64,000 bases of DNA from Phycisphaerales bacterium (GTDB taxonomy: Bacteria > Planctomycetota > Phycisphaerae > UBA1845 > UTPLA1): assembly GCA_020639075.1 (NCBI GenBank), contig JACKHI010000001.1, forward strand, positions 4,836,001 to 4,900,000, in the 5' to 3' direction. This document shows, piece by piece, positions 28,631 through 38,646 of the stretch (position 1 is the stretch's first letter; each line of letters opens with the position of its first letter). Below the pieces are notes generated by a model that saw only the letters and a list, made by a program, of their open reading frames with translations, was not told where the DNA came from and searched no databases. Both the position numbers and the translations under genes were made by a program.

Positions 28631-28969
28631 CTACTCGTCTTTCGCCTTGATGATCTTGAGTTTCTGGTAGAAGCCGTCTTCCTCTAGGCGTTCCAGATCC
28701 GGATCGGCCTCTTCCTTATTGACGTATCGCCCGAGCGTCACGCGCATGCCTTCAGGCGATGTGCCTTCAAGCCGCCACAACTTGGGAGGCGGCGGCTCCT
28801 TAGCGGGACGCCCGCGTTTGGCGGTCGGCTTGGATTCCCCCGATTCTCCGCCTGCGGAATCGCTTTCGTCGGAAGATTCGTCACCGTCGTCGTCATCGGT
28901 CGTATCGTCATCGTCCGCCGTGTCGTCGGTTTCCTCGTCGTCGGTGACCAAATCGTCTTCGTCAGCCAT
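28631..28969 (-). CDS. acidic low-complexity protein with a basic-hydrophobic C-terminal domain
   Basis: 112 residues from ATG 28969. Residues 1-50 are almost only Asp, Glu, Ser, Thr and Gly. A short basic hinge (AKRGRPAKE) resembles an AT-hook core. The last 55 residues (LWRLEGTSPEGMRVTLGRYVNKEEADPDLERLEEDGFY) look folded and may form a small alpha/beta domain. No family recognised. The longer frame upstream is rejected because it lacks coding character. Confidence 0.65.
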   Translation of the reverse strand: MADEDDLVTDDEETDDTADDDDTTDDDDGDESSDESDSAGGESGESKPTAKRGRPAKEPPPPKLWRLEGTSPEGMRVTLGRYVNKEEADPDLERLEEDGFYQKLKIIKAKDE

Positions 28970-29411
28970 CTGCGTGATCCTTCGGTTGTGTGCCTGCTCC
29001 GTGCGAGCGGCATGTTCGCAAAGCCAAAAATGACAACGAGTTCCCAGCGTCCTGTCAATAGTGAATGGTGCGATTCGACGGCATCTCGATGGATTTGGTC
29101 GGGTGGCTGTACTGGGATCGCGAATTTTTGGATTTTTTGATGGCCGCTCGCAGGAGTCGTCCGTCATCACCGTCAGGGAGGCGGAGTTTCTCCTGGCGGC
29201 TGGAGCCGAGAGTCTACGTTTGACGTCGTGTCAACTTTTGACCTGTCGAGCGAATTCGAAGGAAAATGCGGGGTTTTCGAGGAAATCTCGTCGCGAGACG
29301 ATGGTTCAAGGTTGAAATGTGATCGCTGTTCGTGTTGTAATCGTTGACACCTGTCTAATTGGTGTTCGAGGCACGTCTAAAAGAATTCGGGATTGAGGTG
29401 GGAGCCGCAGT
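28970..29411 (+). other. intergenic region before the giant Cys-rich gene
   Basis: 442 bp between divergent genes. It is somewhat richer in A/T than its surroundings. A TTGACA lies at about 29345, but no good -10 stands 16-18 bp from it. The start at 29412 follows GAGGTGGGAG. Nothing else was recognised. Confidence 0.4.
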
Positions 29412-32400
29412 ATGAATCAAACAAGCGTTCGTCGTCGTTTTCTTGGGTTGCTGTGTATTTGTTCGTGTACCTTGGGCCTGCTGCTTGCCAAAACGGCGCA
29501 GGCACAGCCCGCATGCCCGTTCCCGGCGACTCAACCGCCCATTTGTGATCAGCTCACGCCGTCGCCTTGCAACACGCCGGGCGCCGGAACTGAATGCTAC
29601 CCGACCAAGATCCGCTTCAATCCCGCCGTCCCGGGTCTGCTCGAGGCCTTGGATTGTGAGTGTGTGACGATTTTCGATTCGTGCGGACCGATTTCGATCG
29701 AAGGCGACGCGATTCGTTGTCCGGGGCCGTGCCTTCCGCCTTTCCCGCCGAACTCGATGTGCGAAGTTCGCGTGAACGGTGTGTCGACCGGACAGGGTGC
29801 TGTCATCTTTACAAGCTTTCCGCCCGGCTCCGAATTCGACTGTGGCTGCTCCGGCGCCGAGCCGCAGGGTGCGTGTTGTCGGCCGGACGGCTCCTGTGTC
29901 GTCGTTCCTCAGTCACAATGCCAGGGAGCGTATTTAGGCGACGGCACCCTCTGCCAAGGCACGGGTGCCTGTTGCTTTGATGCGGACGGCGATGGAACCG
30001 CCGAATCCTGTCAGGTCGCGGACGAAGTCTGCTGTCAGGTCATCTTCGGCGGCACGTTCAACGGATTTGGCACTGTCTGCCTTGGCGACGTCAACGGCAA
30101 CGGCGTCGACGATGCGTGTGAAACGCCTTCGGCGGATTGCCAGCCCACGCCCGATCGACATGGCTGCGAACCGACGGTTTGTCCGGTGGCGGGACAGGAA
30201 TGTCTGCCGCGTTGTCTGCTCCGCCTGAATGACGGAACGCTTATCGTCGACCAATGCGAGTGCGTGAGCCCGAACGAGTGTCATCTCGAATTCGATCCGG
30301 CAACGAGTGCGTTTACCTGTATTGGCGTTTGCCCGCCGGGCTTTGTCTGTCAGACAACGACCACGACACTGGCCACGGGCGAGATCCGCATCTGCTGTGA
30401 GTGCGTGCCCGAGACGCTGCCCGAGGGCGCCTGCTGTCGTCCCGACGGTTCGTGCGTCGTCGTGCCGCAGACAGCGTGCAACGGCACCTATCTCGGTGAC
30501 GGTACAGTCTGCCAGGGTACGGGTGCGTGTTGCTTCGATGCGGACGGTGATGGAATCGCCGAGACCTGCCAGATCGCTGACGAAGTCTGCTGCCAGGTCA
30601 TCTTCGGCGGCACATTCGGCGGATTCGGCACGGCCTGCCTCGCCGATGTCGCCTGCTGCTATTCGAACGGCGCATGCGCCGTCGTGAATGAAACCTGCTG
30701 CCTCGCCGCCGGTGGTTCGCTGGCCATGGCCGGCGCCTGCCTCGGCGATAACAACGGCAACATGATTGACGACGGTTGCGAGGACATCCCGCCTGTGTGC
30801 GCACCGTCGCCCGATCGCACGCACTGCCTGCCGACGACGTGCCCCGTTGCGGGACAGGAATGTCTGCCGCGATGCATTCGACGCCTGACGGACGGAACAG
30901 ACATCGTCGAAAACTGTGAGTGCGTGAGTCCCAACGAGTGTCATCTCGAGTTCGACCCGACGACCGGCGCATTCACGTGCATCGGCGTCTGCCCGGTCAA
31001 TTTCGTCTGCCAGACGACAACGACGATTGACCCGATCGACGGCTCCACGATCATCTGTTGTGAGTGTGTCCCCGTTACGCCGCCCGAGGGCGCGTGCTGT
31101 CGGCCCGACGGCTCCTGTGTCGTGGTCCCGCAGACGTTGTGCAATGGCACCTATCTCGGCGACGGTACCGCCTGCCAGGGCGCGGGCGCATGCTGCTTCG
31201 ACGCCGACGGTGACGGCATTGCCGAAACCTGTCAAATTGCCGACGAAGTCTGCTGTGAAGTCATCTTCGGTGGCGCCTTCAGCGGCGTCGGCTCGACGTG
31301 CCTCGCGGATGTCGCCTGCTGCTTCTCGAACGGCGCATGTGCCGTCGTGAACGAAACCTGCTGCCTTGCCGCCGGTGGTTCACTGGCCATCGCCGGTGCC
31401 TGCCTCGGCGACAACAACGGCAACATGATCGACGACGGCTGCGAAGATCTGCCGCCGATGTGCATTCCGACCCCGGATCGCCTCGGTTGCGAGCCGACGA
31501 TCTGCCCGACGCCGGGCGAGGAATGTCTGCCGCGATGCGTTCGCATCTTCCAGGATGGAACGATCGTCGTGGAGAAATGCGAATGCACGAGCCCGGATCT
31601 GTGCCATCTCGAGTTCGACGCAGCGAACAACACGTTCCAATGCGTCGGTGACTGCCCGCCGGGCATGCAGTGCACGACGTCGTTCACGGTCGATCCGATC
31701 GATCTTTCCAAGGTCTTCTGTTGCGATTGCCAGCCGATTCCGCCGGCTCCGTGTCCGCTGCCCCCGACAGGGCCCGGACTCTGTGCGGCCCTGGCTCAGA
31801 CGCAATGCGAAACGACGGAGCCCGGCCACGTCTGCATGCCGCGAAAGATCACAGTGACGGCTGCCGGACTTGTTGCCGAAGAATGCTCCTGCTACGCCGT
31901 CGGCGATGAATGCGGTCCGATTGCGGTCAGCGGGAACATCGCTCGATGCGTCGGTGTCTGCACCGTGCCGCCGAACAATCCCGGCGATCTCTGCCTCGTT
32001 CGCATCGACGGCGTATCGACCGGCATGCCGAGCATCGATACGACCACGCTCCCCGTGGGCGCATCCCTCGACTGCGGTTGCGGCGGCGTTGAAGTCATGG
32101 GCGCCTGCTGCCTTGACGACGGAACCTGCGTCGTCGTACCTCCGACTCAGTGCGCCGGCGCCTACCTGGGCGACGGCACGGTGTGCGCCGGCGACGGTGC
32201 CTGCTGCTACGACAGCGACGGCGACGGCATTCCCGAAACATGCAGCGTTGTGGACGAAGTCTGCTGCCAGGTGATATTCGGCGGCTCGTTCCAGGGCTTC
32301 AACACGCAGTGCGTCGGCAAGGGTGCATGCTGTTATGACCCGGCAGGTGCGCTGCCCGGACAGTGCGTCGTTCTTGATCGCATCTGCTGCGACGACATCG

Positions 32401-35400
32401 GCGGCACCTTCCAGGGCCTCGGCACGATCTGTCTTGGCGACGCCAATGGCGATGGATCCGACGACCTGTGCAGGCCGTTTGGTTGCGATCCGGCCCCGGA
32501 TCATCAGAGCTGTCTGCCGACAGTCTGCGACAATCCGAATGCCCAGTGTCTCCCGCGCTGCATCATGATTCTCGATGACGGCACGATCGACATCATCGAT
32601 TGTGATTGTCGGCTCCCCGATGAATGCCATCTGGAATGGACGCCGGGCACGCCGCCGACGTGCGTCGGTACCTGTCCTCCGGGCTTCCGATGCGAAACCG
32701 TCGAAGAAATCACACCGATCGGTCGGAAGATCTGCTGTGAGTGCATCCCCGATCCGCCCGAGTGCGTCCCGACGCCCGACGCGACAGCGTGCGTCCCGCA
32801 CATCTGTCCGAATCCGGACGAACAGTGCGTGCCGCGATGCGTCCGCGTGACGGCAAACGGCCAGGTCGTCGTCCTCGACTGCGACTGCCGATCGCCGGAT
32901 GAATGCCGAGTGTCGGATGCCGCGGCGGGCGATCTGCCCATCTGCACGGGCAACTGCCCTCCGGGCCAGGTCTGCGTCGAGAACCTCATCGTCAACGCCG
33001 ACGGTTCCATTGAGCTCTGCTGCGACTGTGCGGCCGTTGAGTGCGAGTGCCCCGGCGATATGAACGGCGATGGCGTTCGAAACGGTCTCGACATCGGTGG
33101 ATTCGTTCGATGTCTGCTCGGCACGCCGCTGCCGATCGACAATTGTGCGTGTGCCGACGTCGATGAGGACGGTGACGTCGATATCGACGACGCTTCAATG
33201 CTCGTCGCCATCATCCTGTCCAAGGCGCCGTGCCCGAAACAGGAAATGTGCCCGCCAGAGGACCTGCTGCTCGATATCTCCACGGGCGTTGATGACAACG
33301 GCAACATCCTTCCGCTCAACGTGCCGGATGATTCATGGACCGTCATCAGCGAACCGCCGCCTCTCGGCACGCTGCCGCGGCCTGCAGTGACGATCCCGGC
33401 AAACTCGGCATGGCTGACGATTCCGGGAACGCGCTGGATCAGTGCGAATGCGACGGGTCCGAACGGAACGTACATCTACCAACTGTGCTTCTGTCTGGAC
33501 AAGCGTTACCGCAACGCCGCGCTCGACTTCATCATTCGTGCCGACGATGAGTTCGACGTGGTGCTCAACGGCAACTTCCTCGGCACGTACGGCGGCTGCT
33601 TCAACTGTCCGACGCCCGTCGGTCTGACGTTCGCGAATCCCAATCTCTTCCGTGCGGGTGAAAACTGTCTGCATATCGTCGTTCGAAACCTCGGCGGCGT
33701 CGTGACAGGCTTCGATCTCCAGGGAACTGTTCGGGCGACGAACGGCAAGTGCTGCTGCGATCCGGAGGATCTCTTCCGCGATATCGCCTCGGGTGTCGAC
33801 GACGGCGGTAACCTCATCGCCAGCGGCGCCGATGATGACACGTGGACTGTCACAGTCGATGCGGGCGGCGGTACCGTGCCGCGGCCGGCGACCGTCATCA
33901 ATCCGAATCCCGCGTGGTTGACGATCCCCGGTACGAAGTGGATTGCCGCAAGCTACACGGGCCCCAACGGCGTCTATACCTACGAGTACTGCTTCTGTCT
34001 CGAGAAGTGGTTTGAAAACGCGGAACTGAGCCTCGATCTGCGGGCCGATGACAACGCGGAGGTCTACCTCAACGGTAACCTCGTCGGGGCCACGCCGCTG
34101 ATCTACGCGTTCAACACGCCGCTACCGACACACGTTGGCGTCACGAATCAGTCCCTCTTCCGAGTTGGAGAGAACTGCATCGAAGTCGTCGTTCGCAACA
34201 CCCACGGTGTCGTGACCGGCGTCAACATCGGCGGGTACGTCGCCGCACGCAACGGCCTCTGTTGCGAGGATCGTGCTGAGTGTGGCCCGACGCCCGATGG
34301 CTCGGCCTGCGTGCCTGTCACGTGTCCGGAAAGCGGCCAGACATGCGTGCCTGTCTGCTACAACATCAACGGTGACGTCGCGACAGTGACCGATTGCGAA
34401 TGCCGCGACCCGAATGAGTGTCGCGCTGTCCTGTTGGATGTAGTGCCACCGCAGGTCGCGTGCACGGGCATCTGTCCTCCGGGCATGGATTGCATCCAGC
34501 GCGTCGTGCAACAGGCGGACGGCAGTGTCGACTACTGCTGTGAGTGTGTCGAGAATCCGATTACCGGCGCATGCTGCTTCAGCATCGGCGGCTGCGTGGT
34601 CCTCTCGCAACAGGCGTGTCAACAGCAGGGCGGTGTCTATCTGGGTGACTTCACGAGTTGCCTCGGCAACCAGGCGTGCTGTCTCCAGAACGGCGCGTGC
34701 GTCGATACGGACGCCATTTGCTGCGAGCTCATCTACGGCGGCATTCCGCAGGGTCCCGGATCGATGTGTCTCGGTGATTCGAACGGCGACGGTCGCGACG
34801 ATCTCTGCTACCCGCCGACGTGCGATCCCGTTCCGGGAACGCTTCGATGTCGCAATGTGCTCTGCCCCGATCTGGGCGACAAGTGCAAGCCGCGATGCGT
34901 ACGCGTCGAGGCCGGGTCGACGTTTGTGATCGAAGTGCTCGATTGCGAGTGCGTCAGCCCGAACGAGTGTCACATCGAAATCGACGAGGCCAGCCAGCAG
35001 GCATTCTGCGTCGGCGGCTGCCCGAGCCCCAACGCCTTCTGCCGGACGACGTTTGTCGACCTCGGCGACGGCACACAGCGAATGTGCTGCGAGTGCGTGG
35101 ATATTCCCGAGCCGTTCTCATGCTGCAACATCGAGACTGGGCAATGCCTTGATCTTGCACCCGGGACGACGCAGTGTCCGGTCGGCTACTCGCTGGTACC
35201 GGGCCCCTGCGGTAACCTCCAGGCGTGCTGTCTGCAGAATGGAAACTGCGTTGACACGTATCTCGCTTGCTGCAACGACATGGGCGGCATTCCGCTCGGG
35301 GCCGGCACGTCGTGCGCGACGTCGTTCTGCCCGGCGCCGATCTGCCGACCGATCCCGGGGACGAAGCGATGTTCCACCACGATCTGCCCTGTGGCCGGCG

Positions 35401-36155
35401 AAGAGTGTCTGCCGCGCTGCGTTCGTGTCGAACCGGGTACCAACTTCGTTCTTGAGGTCCTGGATTGCGATTGCGTCAGTCCCGACGCGTGTCACATGGA
35501 GGTCGATTCGCTGACGGGCGCATTCACCTGCGTCGGTGGCTGCCCGCCGGGACAGATCTGTCGAACTGTCGTGTCTGATCTCCCCGATGGCACGCAACAG
35601 GTCTGCTGCGAGTGCGTCGACGTGCCCACGGAGATGTCCTGCTGCAACCTGGACACTGGCGAGTGCCTCGACCTGGCTCCCGGAACGACGCAATGTCCGC
35701 CGGGGTTCTCGTTGGTCCCCGGACCTTGCGGGAATCTGCAGGCCTGTTGTCTGCCGGATGGCACCTGCCTCGATACGTTCCTCGCATGCTGCACCGAATT
35801 GGGAGGCATGCCGCAAGGTGCCGGCACGAACTGTGCGACGACGCAATGCGGAGGAGGCGCCCTGTGCCTCCCCGTACCGGGAACGCCGTTCTGTTCCTCG
35901 ACCGTCTGCCCGATCGCGGGTCAGGAGTGCCTGCCCAGGTGCGTCAAGACGCAGCCGGGATCGACGTTCGTTCTCGAAGTCGTGGACTGTGAGTGCGTCA
36001 GCCCGAACGAGTGCCACATCGAGGTCGATGCGGCAAACAACTGGCAATGCGTCGGCTCATGCGTCGTGCCGGGCACCGTCTGTACGACTGTCATCTCGGA
36101 CAACCCGGACGGTACCGTCACCATTTGCTGCCGGTGCATGATTCCGACGCCGTAG
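29412..36155 (+). CDS. giant secreted Cys-rich repeat protein with dockerin-like motif
   Basis: 2247 residues, signal peptide ending near KTAQAQ. Two alternating Cys-rich modules fill the protein. One reads G-ACC-x-DG-C-VV...YLGDG..C..G-ACC-DADGDG and the other ECLPRC....DGT..V..CEC.SPNECH.E....C.G.CPPG. The DADGDG and NGNGVDD loops resemble calcium-binding EF hands. Residues about 1210-1275 hold a dockerin-like double motif (DMNGDGVRNGLDIGG ... DVDEDGDVDIDDASML). Two copies of a roughly 160-residue beta-rich domain follow (each starting D-L...DI-GVDD-GN and containing SAWLTIPGT or PAWLTIPGT). Extensive disulphides are likely. A surface adhesin or matrix role is inferred only from architecture. 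A strong terminator follows. Confidence 0.85.
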   Translation: MNQTSVRRRFLGLLCICSCTLGLLLAKTAQAQPACPFPATQPPICDQLTPSPCNTPGAGTECYPTKIRFNPAVPGLLEALDCECVTIFDSCGPISIEGDAIRCPGPCLPPFPPNSMCEVRVNGVSTGQGAVIFTSFPPGSEFDCGCSGAEPQGACCRPDGSCVVVPQSQCQGAYLGDGTLCQGTGACCFDADGDGTAESCQVADEVCCQVIFGGTFNGFGTVCLGDVNGNGVDDACETPSADCQPTPDRHGCEPTVCPVAGQECLPRCLLRLNDGTLIVDQCECVSPNECHLEFDPATSAFTCIGVCPPGFVCQTTTTTLATGEIRICCECVPETLPEGACCRPDGSCVVVPQTACNGTYLGDGTVCQGTGACCFDADGDGIAETCQIADEVCCQVIFGGTFGGFGTACLADVACCYSNGACAVVNETCCLAAGGSLAMAGACLGDNNGNMIDDGCEDIPPVCAPSPDRTHCLPTTCPVAGQECLPRCIRRLTDGTDIVENCECVSPNECHLEFDPTTGAFTCIGVCPVNFVCQTTTTIDPIDGSTIICCECVPVTPPEGACCRPDGSCVVVPQTLCNGTYLGDGTACQGAGACCFDADGDGIAETCQIADEVCCEVIFGGAFSGVGSTCLADVACCFSNGACAVVNETCCLAAGGSLAIAGACLGDNNGNMIDDGCEDLPPMCIPTPDRLGCEPTICPTPGEECLPRCVRIFQDGTIVVEKCECTSPDLCHLEFDAANNTFQCVGDCPPGMQCTTSFTVDPIDLSKVFCCDCQPIPPAPCPLPPTGPGLCAALAQTQCETTEPGHVCMPRKITVTAAGLVAEECSCYAVGDECGPIAVSGNIARCVGVCTVPPNNPGDLCLVRIDGVSTGMPSIDTTTLPVGASLDCGCGGVEVMGACCLDDGTCVVVPPTQCAGAYLGDGTVCAGDGACCYDSDGDGIPETCSVVDEVCCQVIFGGSFQGFNTQCVGKGACCYDPAGALPGQCVVLDRICCDDIGGTFQGLGTICLGDANGDGSDDLCRPFGCDPAPDHQSCLPTVCDNPNAQCLPRCIMILDDGTIDIIDCDCRLPDECHLEWTPGTPPTCVGTCPPGFRCETVEEITPIGRKICCECIPDPPECVPTPDATACVPHICPNPDEQCVPRCVRVTANGQVVVLDCDCRSPDECRVSDAAAGDLPICTGNCPPGQVCVENLIVNADGSIELCCDCAAVECECPGDMNGDGVRNGLDIGGFVRCLLGTPLPIDNCACADVDEDGDVDIDDASMLVAIILSKAPCPKQEMCPPEDLLLDISTGVDDNGNILPLNVPDDSWTVISEPPPLGTLPRPAVTIPANSAWLTIPGTRWISANATGPNGTYIYQLCFCLDKRYRNAALDFIIRADDEFDVVLNGNFLGTYGGCFNCPTPVGLTFANPNLFRAGENCLHIVVRNLGGVVTGFDLQGTVRATNGKCCCDPEDLFRDIASGVDDGGNLIASGADDDTWTVTVDAGGGTVPRPATVINPNPAWLTIPGTKWIAASYTGPNGVYTYEYCFCLEKWFENAELSLDLRADDNAEVYLNGNLVGATPLIYAFNTPLPTHVGVTNQSLFRVGENCIEVVVRNTHGVVTGVNIGGYVAARNGLCCEDRAECGPTPDGSACVPVTCPESGQTCVPVCYNINGDVATVTDCECRDPNECRAVLLDVVPPQVACTGICPPGMDCIQRVVQQADGSVDYCCECVENPITGACCFSIGGCVVLSQQACQQQGGVYLGDFTSCLGNQACCLQNGACVDTDAICCELIYGGIPQGPGSMCLGDSNGDGRDDLCYPPTCDPVPGTLRCRNVLCPDLGDKCKPRCVRVEAGSTFVIEVLDCECVSPNECHIEIDEASQQAFCVGGCPSPNAFCRTTFVDLGDGTQRMCCECVDIPEPFSCCNIETGQCLDLAPGTTQCPVGYSLVPGPCGNLQACCLQNGNCVDTYLACCNDMGGIPLGAGTSCATSFCPAPICRPIPGTKRCSTTICPVAGEECLPRCVRVEPGTNFVLEVLDCDCVSPDACHMEVDSLTGAFTCVGGCPPGQICRTVVSDLPDGTQQVCCECVDVPTEMSCCNLDTGECLDLAPGTTQCPPGFSLVPGPCGNLQACCLPDGTCLDTFLACCTELGGMPQGAGTNCATTQCGGGALCLPVPGTPFCSSTVCPIAGQECLPRCVKTQPGSTFVLEVVDCECVSPNECHIEVDAANNWQCVGSCVVPGTVCTTVISDNPDGTVTICCRCMIPTP
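30423..31748 (+). repeat. two long tandem repeats (663 bp each) inside the giant gene
   Basis: Units 30423-31085 and 31086-31748 are both exactly 221 codons long and highly similar, especially in their first half. An earlier copy at about 29865-30422 is shorter by 35 codons: it lacks the module VNETCCLAAGGSLA. This points to recent in-frame duplication by recombination. Confidence 0.75.
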
Positions 36156-36232
36156 CGTGACATGAATCAAGCGGCGCGATCCCGGATCGCGCCGTCGAAT
36201 CGACCCAGCGCGAGAGGAGATTTCGCAAGATG

Positions 36233-36276
36233 CGGCCGACGATGCCCGAAACGGGTATCGTCGGCCGTTGTTTTTT
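36233..36276 (+). terminator. strong Rho-independent terminator of the giant Cys-rich gene
   Basis: A 16-bp stem (36233-36248 with 36252-36267, one G-T pair) with an AAA loop is followed by TTGTTTTTT. A second perfect palindrome, GGCGCGATC-CCG-GATCGCGCC at 36173-36193, lies just after the stop codon and may protect the 3' end. Confidence 0.9.
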
Positions 36277-36365
36277 GTCGGGAATGTCGCCGCTTGATTC
36301 AGACGGCGGCGCCGCTACAACGATAATCCGGATTTGCCCGACAAAACGGAATCGAGGTGATCATC

Positions 36366-37190
36366 ATGTCAGAGCATCAATTCGCGCTGGGCGTCATCGG
36401 CAGCGGACATATCGCGGGCATCATTGTTCGGCGCCTGATCAACAGCGGGTACCTCGCGGGCAATCGAATCGTGATGACCGAGTCTCGCAATCTCAAGGCG
36501 CACCCGCTGCCCGTCACGACGACGGCAGACGCCGGCGAAGTACTGCGCAACGCTCGCATCGTGATTCTGTCTGTGACGCCGCAGAAATTCGCCGACGTTG
36601 CCGCGTCCCTTCGACCCGGGGCATCGCCGGATCCGATTTATCTTAGCGTGATGGCCGGTGTCGAGACACGCCGCATCGCCGAGTCTCTCGGCGGTGACGG
36701 CATTCGCGTCGTTCGAGCGATGCCCAACCTGCCCTTCAGCCTGGGGCGCGGCGTGACGGGCCTGGTCAGGGGCCAACATGCGACGGCCGACGATGTGGAG
36801 GAGGCTCGGCATTTGTTCAACGCGGGCGGCGTGACAGTCGTGCTTGAAGACGAAAACCTGATGGACGCCGTGACGGCTGTGGCCGGTTCGGGGCCCGCGT
36901 ATTTCTATTACTTCGTCGAGATGATGATGGAGGGCGGCGTCGCCGCGGGACTCAAGCCCGCCGATGCGCAAGTCCTCGCGGCGCACGCATGTGTCGGCGC
37001 CGGCGCGATGCTGCTGGAGCAGGACGCATCGCCGCGCGAGCTGCGCGAGGCCGTCACAAGCCCGGGGGGAACCACCCAGGCGGCGATGGACAAGTTGTCC
37101 GATTCGAAAGTCGCCGAACACGTTCGCGACGCAGTGCTGGCGGCGTTCGAAAGAGGGCGTCAACTCGGACGCATGGCAGGGCAGCCGTGA
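36366..37190 (+). CDS. proC: pyrroline-5-carboxylate reductase
   Basis: 274 residues from ATG 36366, six bases after GAGGTG. Rossmann fingerprint LGVIGSGHIAGIIVRRL, the VVRAMPNLPFSLGRGVTGL segment, and the C-terminal dimerisation and active-site region AVAGSGPAYFYYFVEMMMEG and EAVTSPGGTTQAAM. It catalyses the last step of proline synthesis, NAD(P)H-dependent reduction of pyrroline-5-carboxylate. Its last 31 bases overlap the convergent heme oxygenase gene tail to tail. Confidence 0.96.
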   Translation: MSEHQFALGVIGSGHIAGIIVRRLINSGYLAGNRIVMTESRNLKAHPLPVTTTADAGEVLRNARIVILSVTPQKFADVAASLRPGASPDPIYLSVMAGVETRRIAESLGGDGIRVVRAMPNLPFSLGRGVTGLVRGQHATADDVEEARHLFNAGGVTVVLEDENLMDAVTAVAGSGPAYFYYFVEMMMEGGVAAGLKPADAQVLAAHACVGAGAMLLEQDASPRELREAVTSPGGTTQAAMDKLSDSKVAEHVRDAVLAAFERGRQLGRMAGQP

Positions 37191-37831
37191 CTCCCCGTCG
37201 CCTCTGTGCCGTATCGAATGCCTAGCGCCTGATGAATAGCGCCCGTCGCCGCAAACGCCGCCCGAGCTGATTCAATCAATACAGCAGTATCGTCCTCGGT
37301 CCAGGCGTCGGCGTTCATCGCGTCCTTGAACGCCTTCCAGTAGGCGCCCTGGTTTTCGCCGTACGGATCGAAGTACCGAAGACCTCCGTCGTTCAGATCG
37401 TAGGCCTTTCTCAGTGCGCGCGCGATGTACTTCGAGCCGTTGTTGCTGCCCTCGAAGACATAGTGAATCCCGAGCAGGCCCACCGGATTGCTCGCCGCGT
37501 ATTGTTCGATCCTCGTCATGAACGCCGTCGTCGCCGGCATCGCCTGGACCGATTCCGGATCGACGCCGAAGTACGCCAGATCCTCACGAAGGTAGGGCTC
37601 TTGGTATTGATAGTCGCGTACGATTGTCTGCCAGGTGGGACGAGCCGCGACGGCGGCCCGAAGATGCCGCTCCAATGCCTGATGAACGACAAAGAACTGG
37701 CCAAGCAGGTCGACGAACGCCTGTCTTGGGAGCTTTCCAGTGACGAGAAGTTTGTTGAATGTCCCGTGCTCCGTCGCATCGTGCAGCGCCTGCGTGGCGC
37801 TTTTCAATTCAGGCATGACAGCAGCAATCAT
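37160..37831 (-). CDS. biliverdin-producing heme oxygenase
   Basis: 223 residues from ATG 37831, nine bases after GGAG. The proximal heme ligand region is SATQALHDATEHGTFN, and the distal helix is GIHYVFEGSNNGSKYIARAL. It should cleave heme to biliverdin, CO and iron in the cytoplasm for iron acquisition. The gene lies 65 bp after a small membrane protein that is preceded by a Fur-box-like palindrome, so iron control is likely. It overlaps proC at the 3' end. Confidence 0.88.
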   Translation of the reverse strand: MIAAVMPELKSATQALHDATEHGTFNKLLVTGKLPRQAFVDLLGQFFVVHQALERHLRAAVAARPTWQTIVRDYQYQEPYLREDLAYFGVDPESVQAMPATTAFMTRIEQYAASNPVGLLGIHYVFEGSNNGSKYIARALRKAYDLNDGGLRYFDPYGENQGAYWKAFKDAMNADAWTEDDTAVLIESARAAFAATGAIHQALGIRYGTEATGSHGCPAMRPS

Positions 37832-37896
37832 CAGCGATTTCTCCAATGTGGGTTGATGCCGGTCCCCAGCGGGTACCGGGAGCCGGCAAGGCGAGT

Positions 37897-38058
37897 CTAG
37901 TCGCTCAGTCCCATGGCCAGTAGGGCGGGCACGATGAGCCAGGCGAGTCCCTTAACAAGAAAGAACACGAAGCCCCAGAGACCGAGACGGGCGAGCCAAC
38001 GTCGATTCCGGCATGGGGAACGTCGATCGGTCGCCTGGCCCTGCATCAAATCGGTCAT
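37897..38058 (-). CDS. small membrane protein upstream of heme oxygenase
   Basis: 53 residues from ATG 38058, preceded by GGAGG. A basic N-terminal half (DRRSPCRNRRW) is followed by one long hydrophobic helix (LWGFVFFLVKGLAWLIVPALLAMGL, about 28-51). Topology is probably N-in. It lies between the Fur-like site and the heme oxygenase gene and is likely cotranscribed with it. Function unknown. Confidence 0.6.
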   Translation of the reverse strand: MTDLMQGQATDRRSPCRNRRWLARLGLWGFVFFLVKGLAWLIVPALLAMGLSD

Positions 38059-38087
38059 CCTGGACCTCCATTTCAACAACTACGAAA

Positions 38088-38104
38088 TTGAGACTCAGTC
38101 TCAA
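38088..38104. promoter_or_regulatory. Fur-box-like perfect palindrome
   Basis: TTGAGACTCAGTCTCAA is a perfect 8-1-8 inverted repeat, close in form to known TGAGA-type Fur operators. It lies 29 bp upstream of the start at 38058, where it would block transcription of the small membrane protein and heme oxygenase when iron is plentiful. Confidence 0.65.
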
Positions 38105-38646
38105 CTAGATCGCCATCCTAGAGGTCTTGATAGAGGGCGTCAACAAGCGATCCGCCGAATTTCTCCAGGTGCTGAGTCGTAGCGCCGGCCCGGGGGAGGC
38201 CCGAACTCTGCAGAATAGCCCAGCTTCCGGGTACGCGGCCCAGTGGCATCGCGGTATCTAGTCGAGCGGTCCCGATTGAGGGGAAACGGCTGCCCACACC
38301 AGCCAGGCGCTTTCGAGAGGGCGTTTCGTGTTGACGATACTCTGAATAGCTGACGATCCTGTCGTTATGGGGCTTGCGCAATCCTCGTATCGGGCGACAG
38401 GCGTGGATTCCGCGGGCCTGCGTGAGAGGGCGTCAATCGTTGGACCGGCGGCTCAGCGCGATGACGGTCGGGATGGGTTCGCGCCTTTCCGGACGGATAT
38501 CGGAATCGTCGTAACTCAAAGCCTTGAAAGACAATTGGTCATCCGGGTAATATCCTTTGAGCGGGTAGGCGCAACGCCTGACCTCGCGAGTTAGTCCCAC
38601 CTGAATCAGCCCGCCGACGCAGGGACCCAAGGGAGGAATTGCCTAG
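38105..38646. other. divergent intergenic region, 542 bp
   Basis: No coding frame with plausible composition. The sequence repeats the phrase GAGAGGGCGT (about 38313 and 38425). The downstream start at 38647 has GGGAGGAATT as ribosome site. The promoters for both directions should lie here but were not resolved. Confidence 0.4.
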
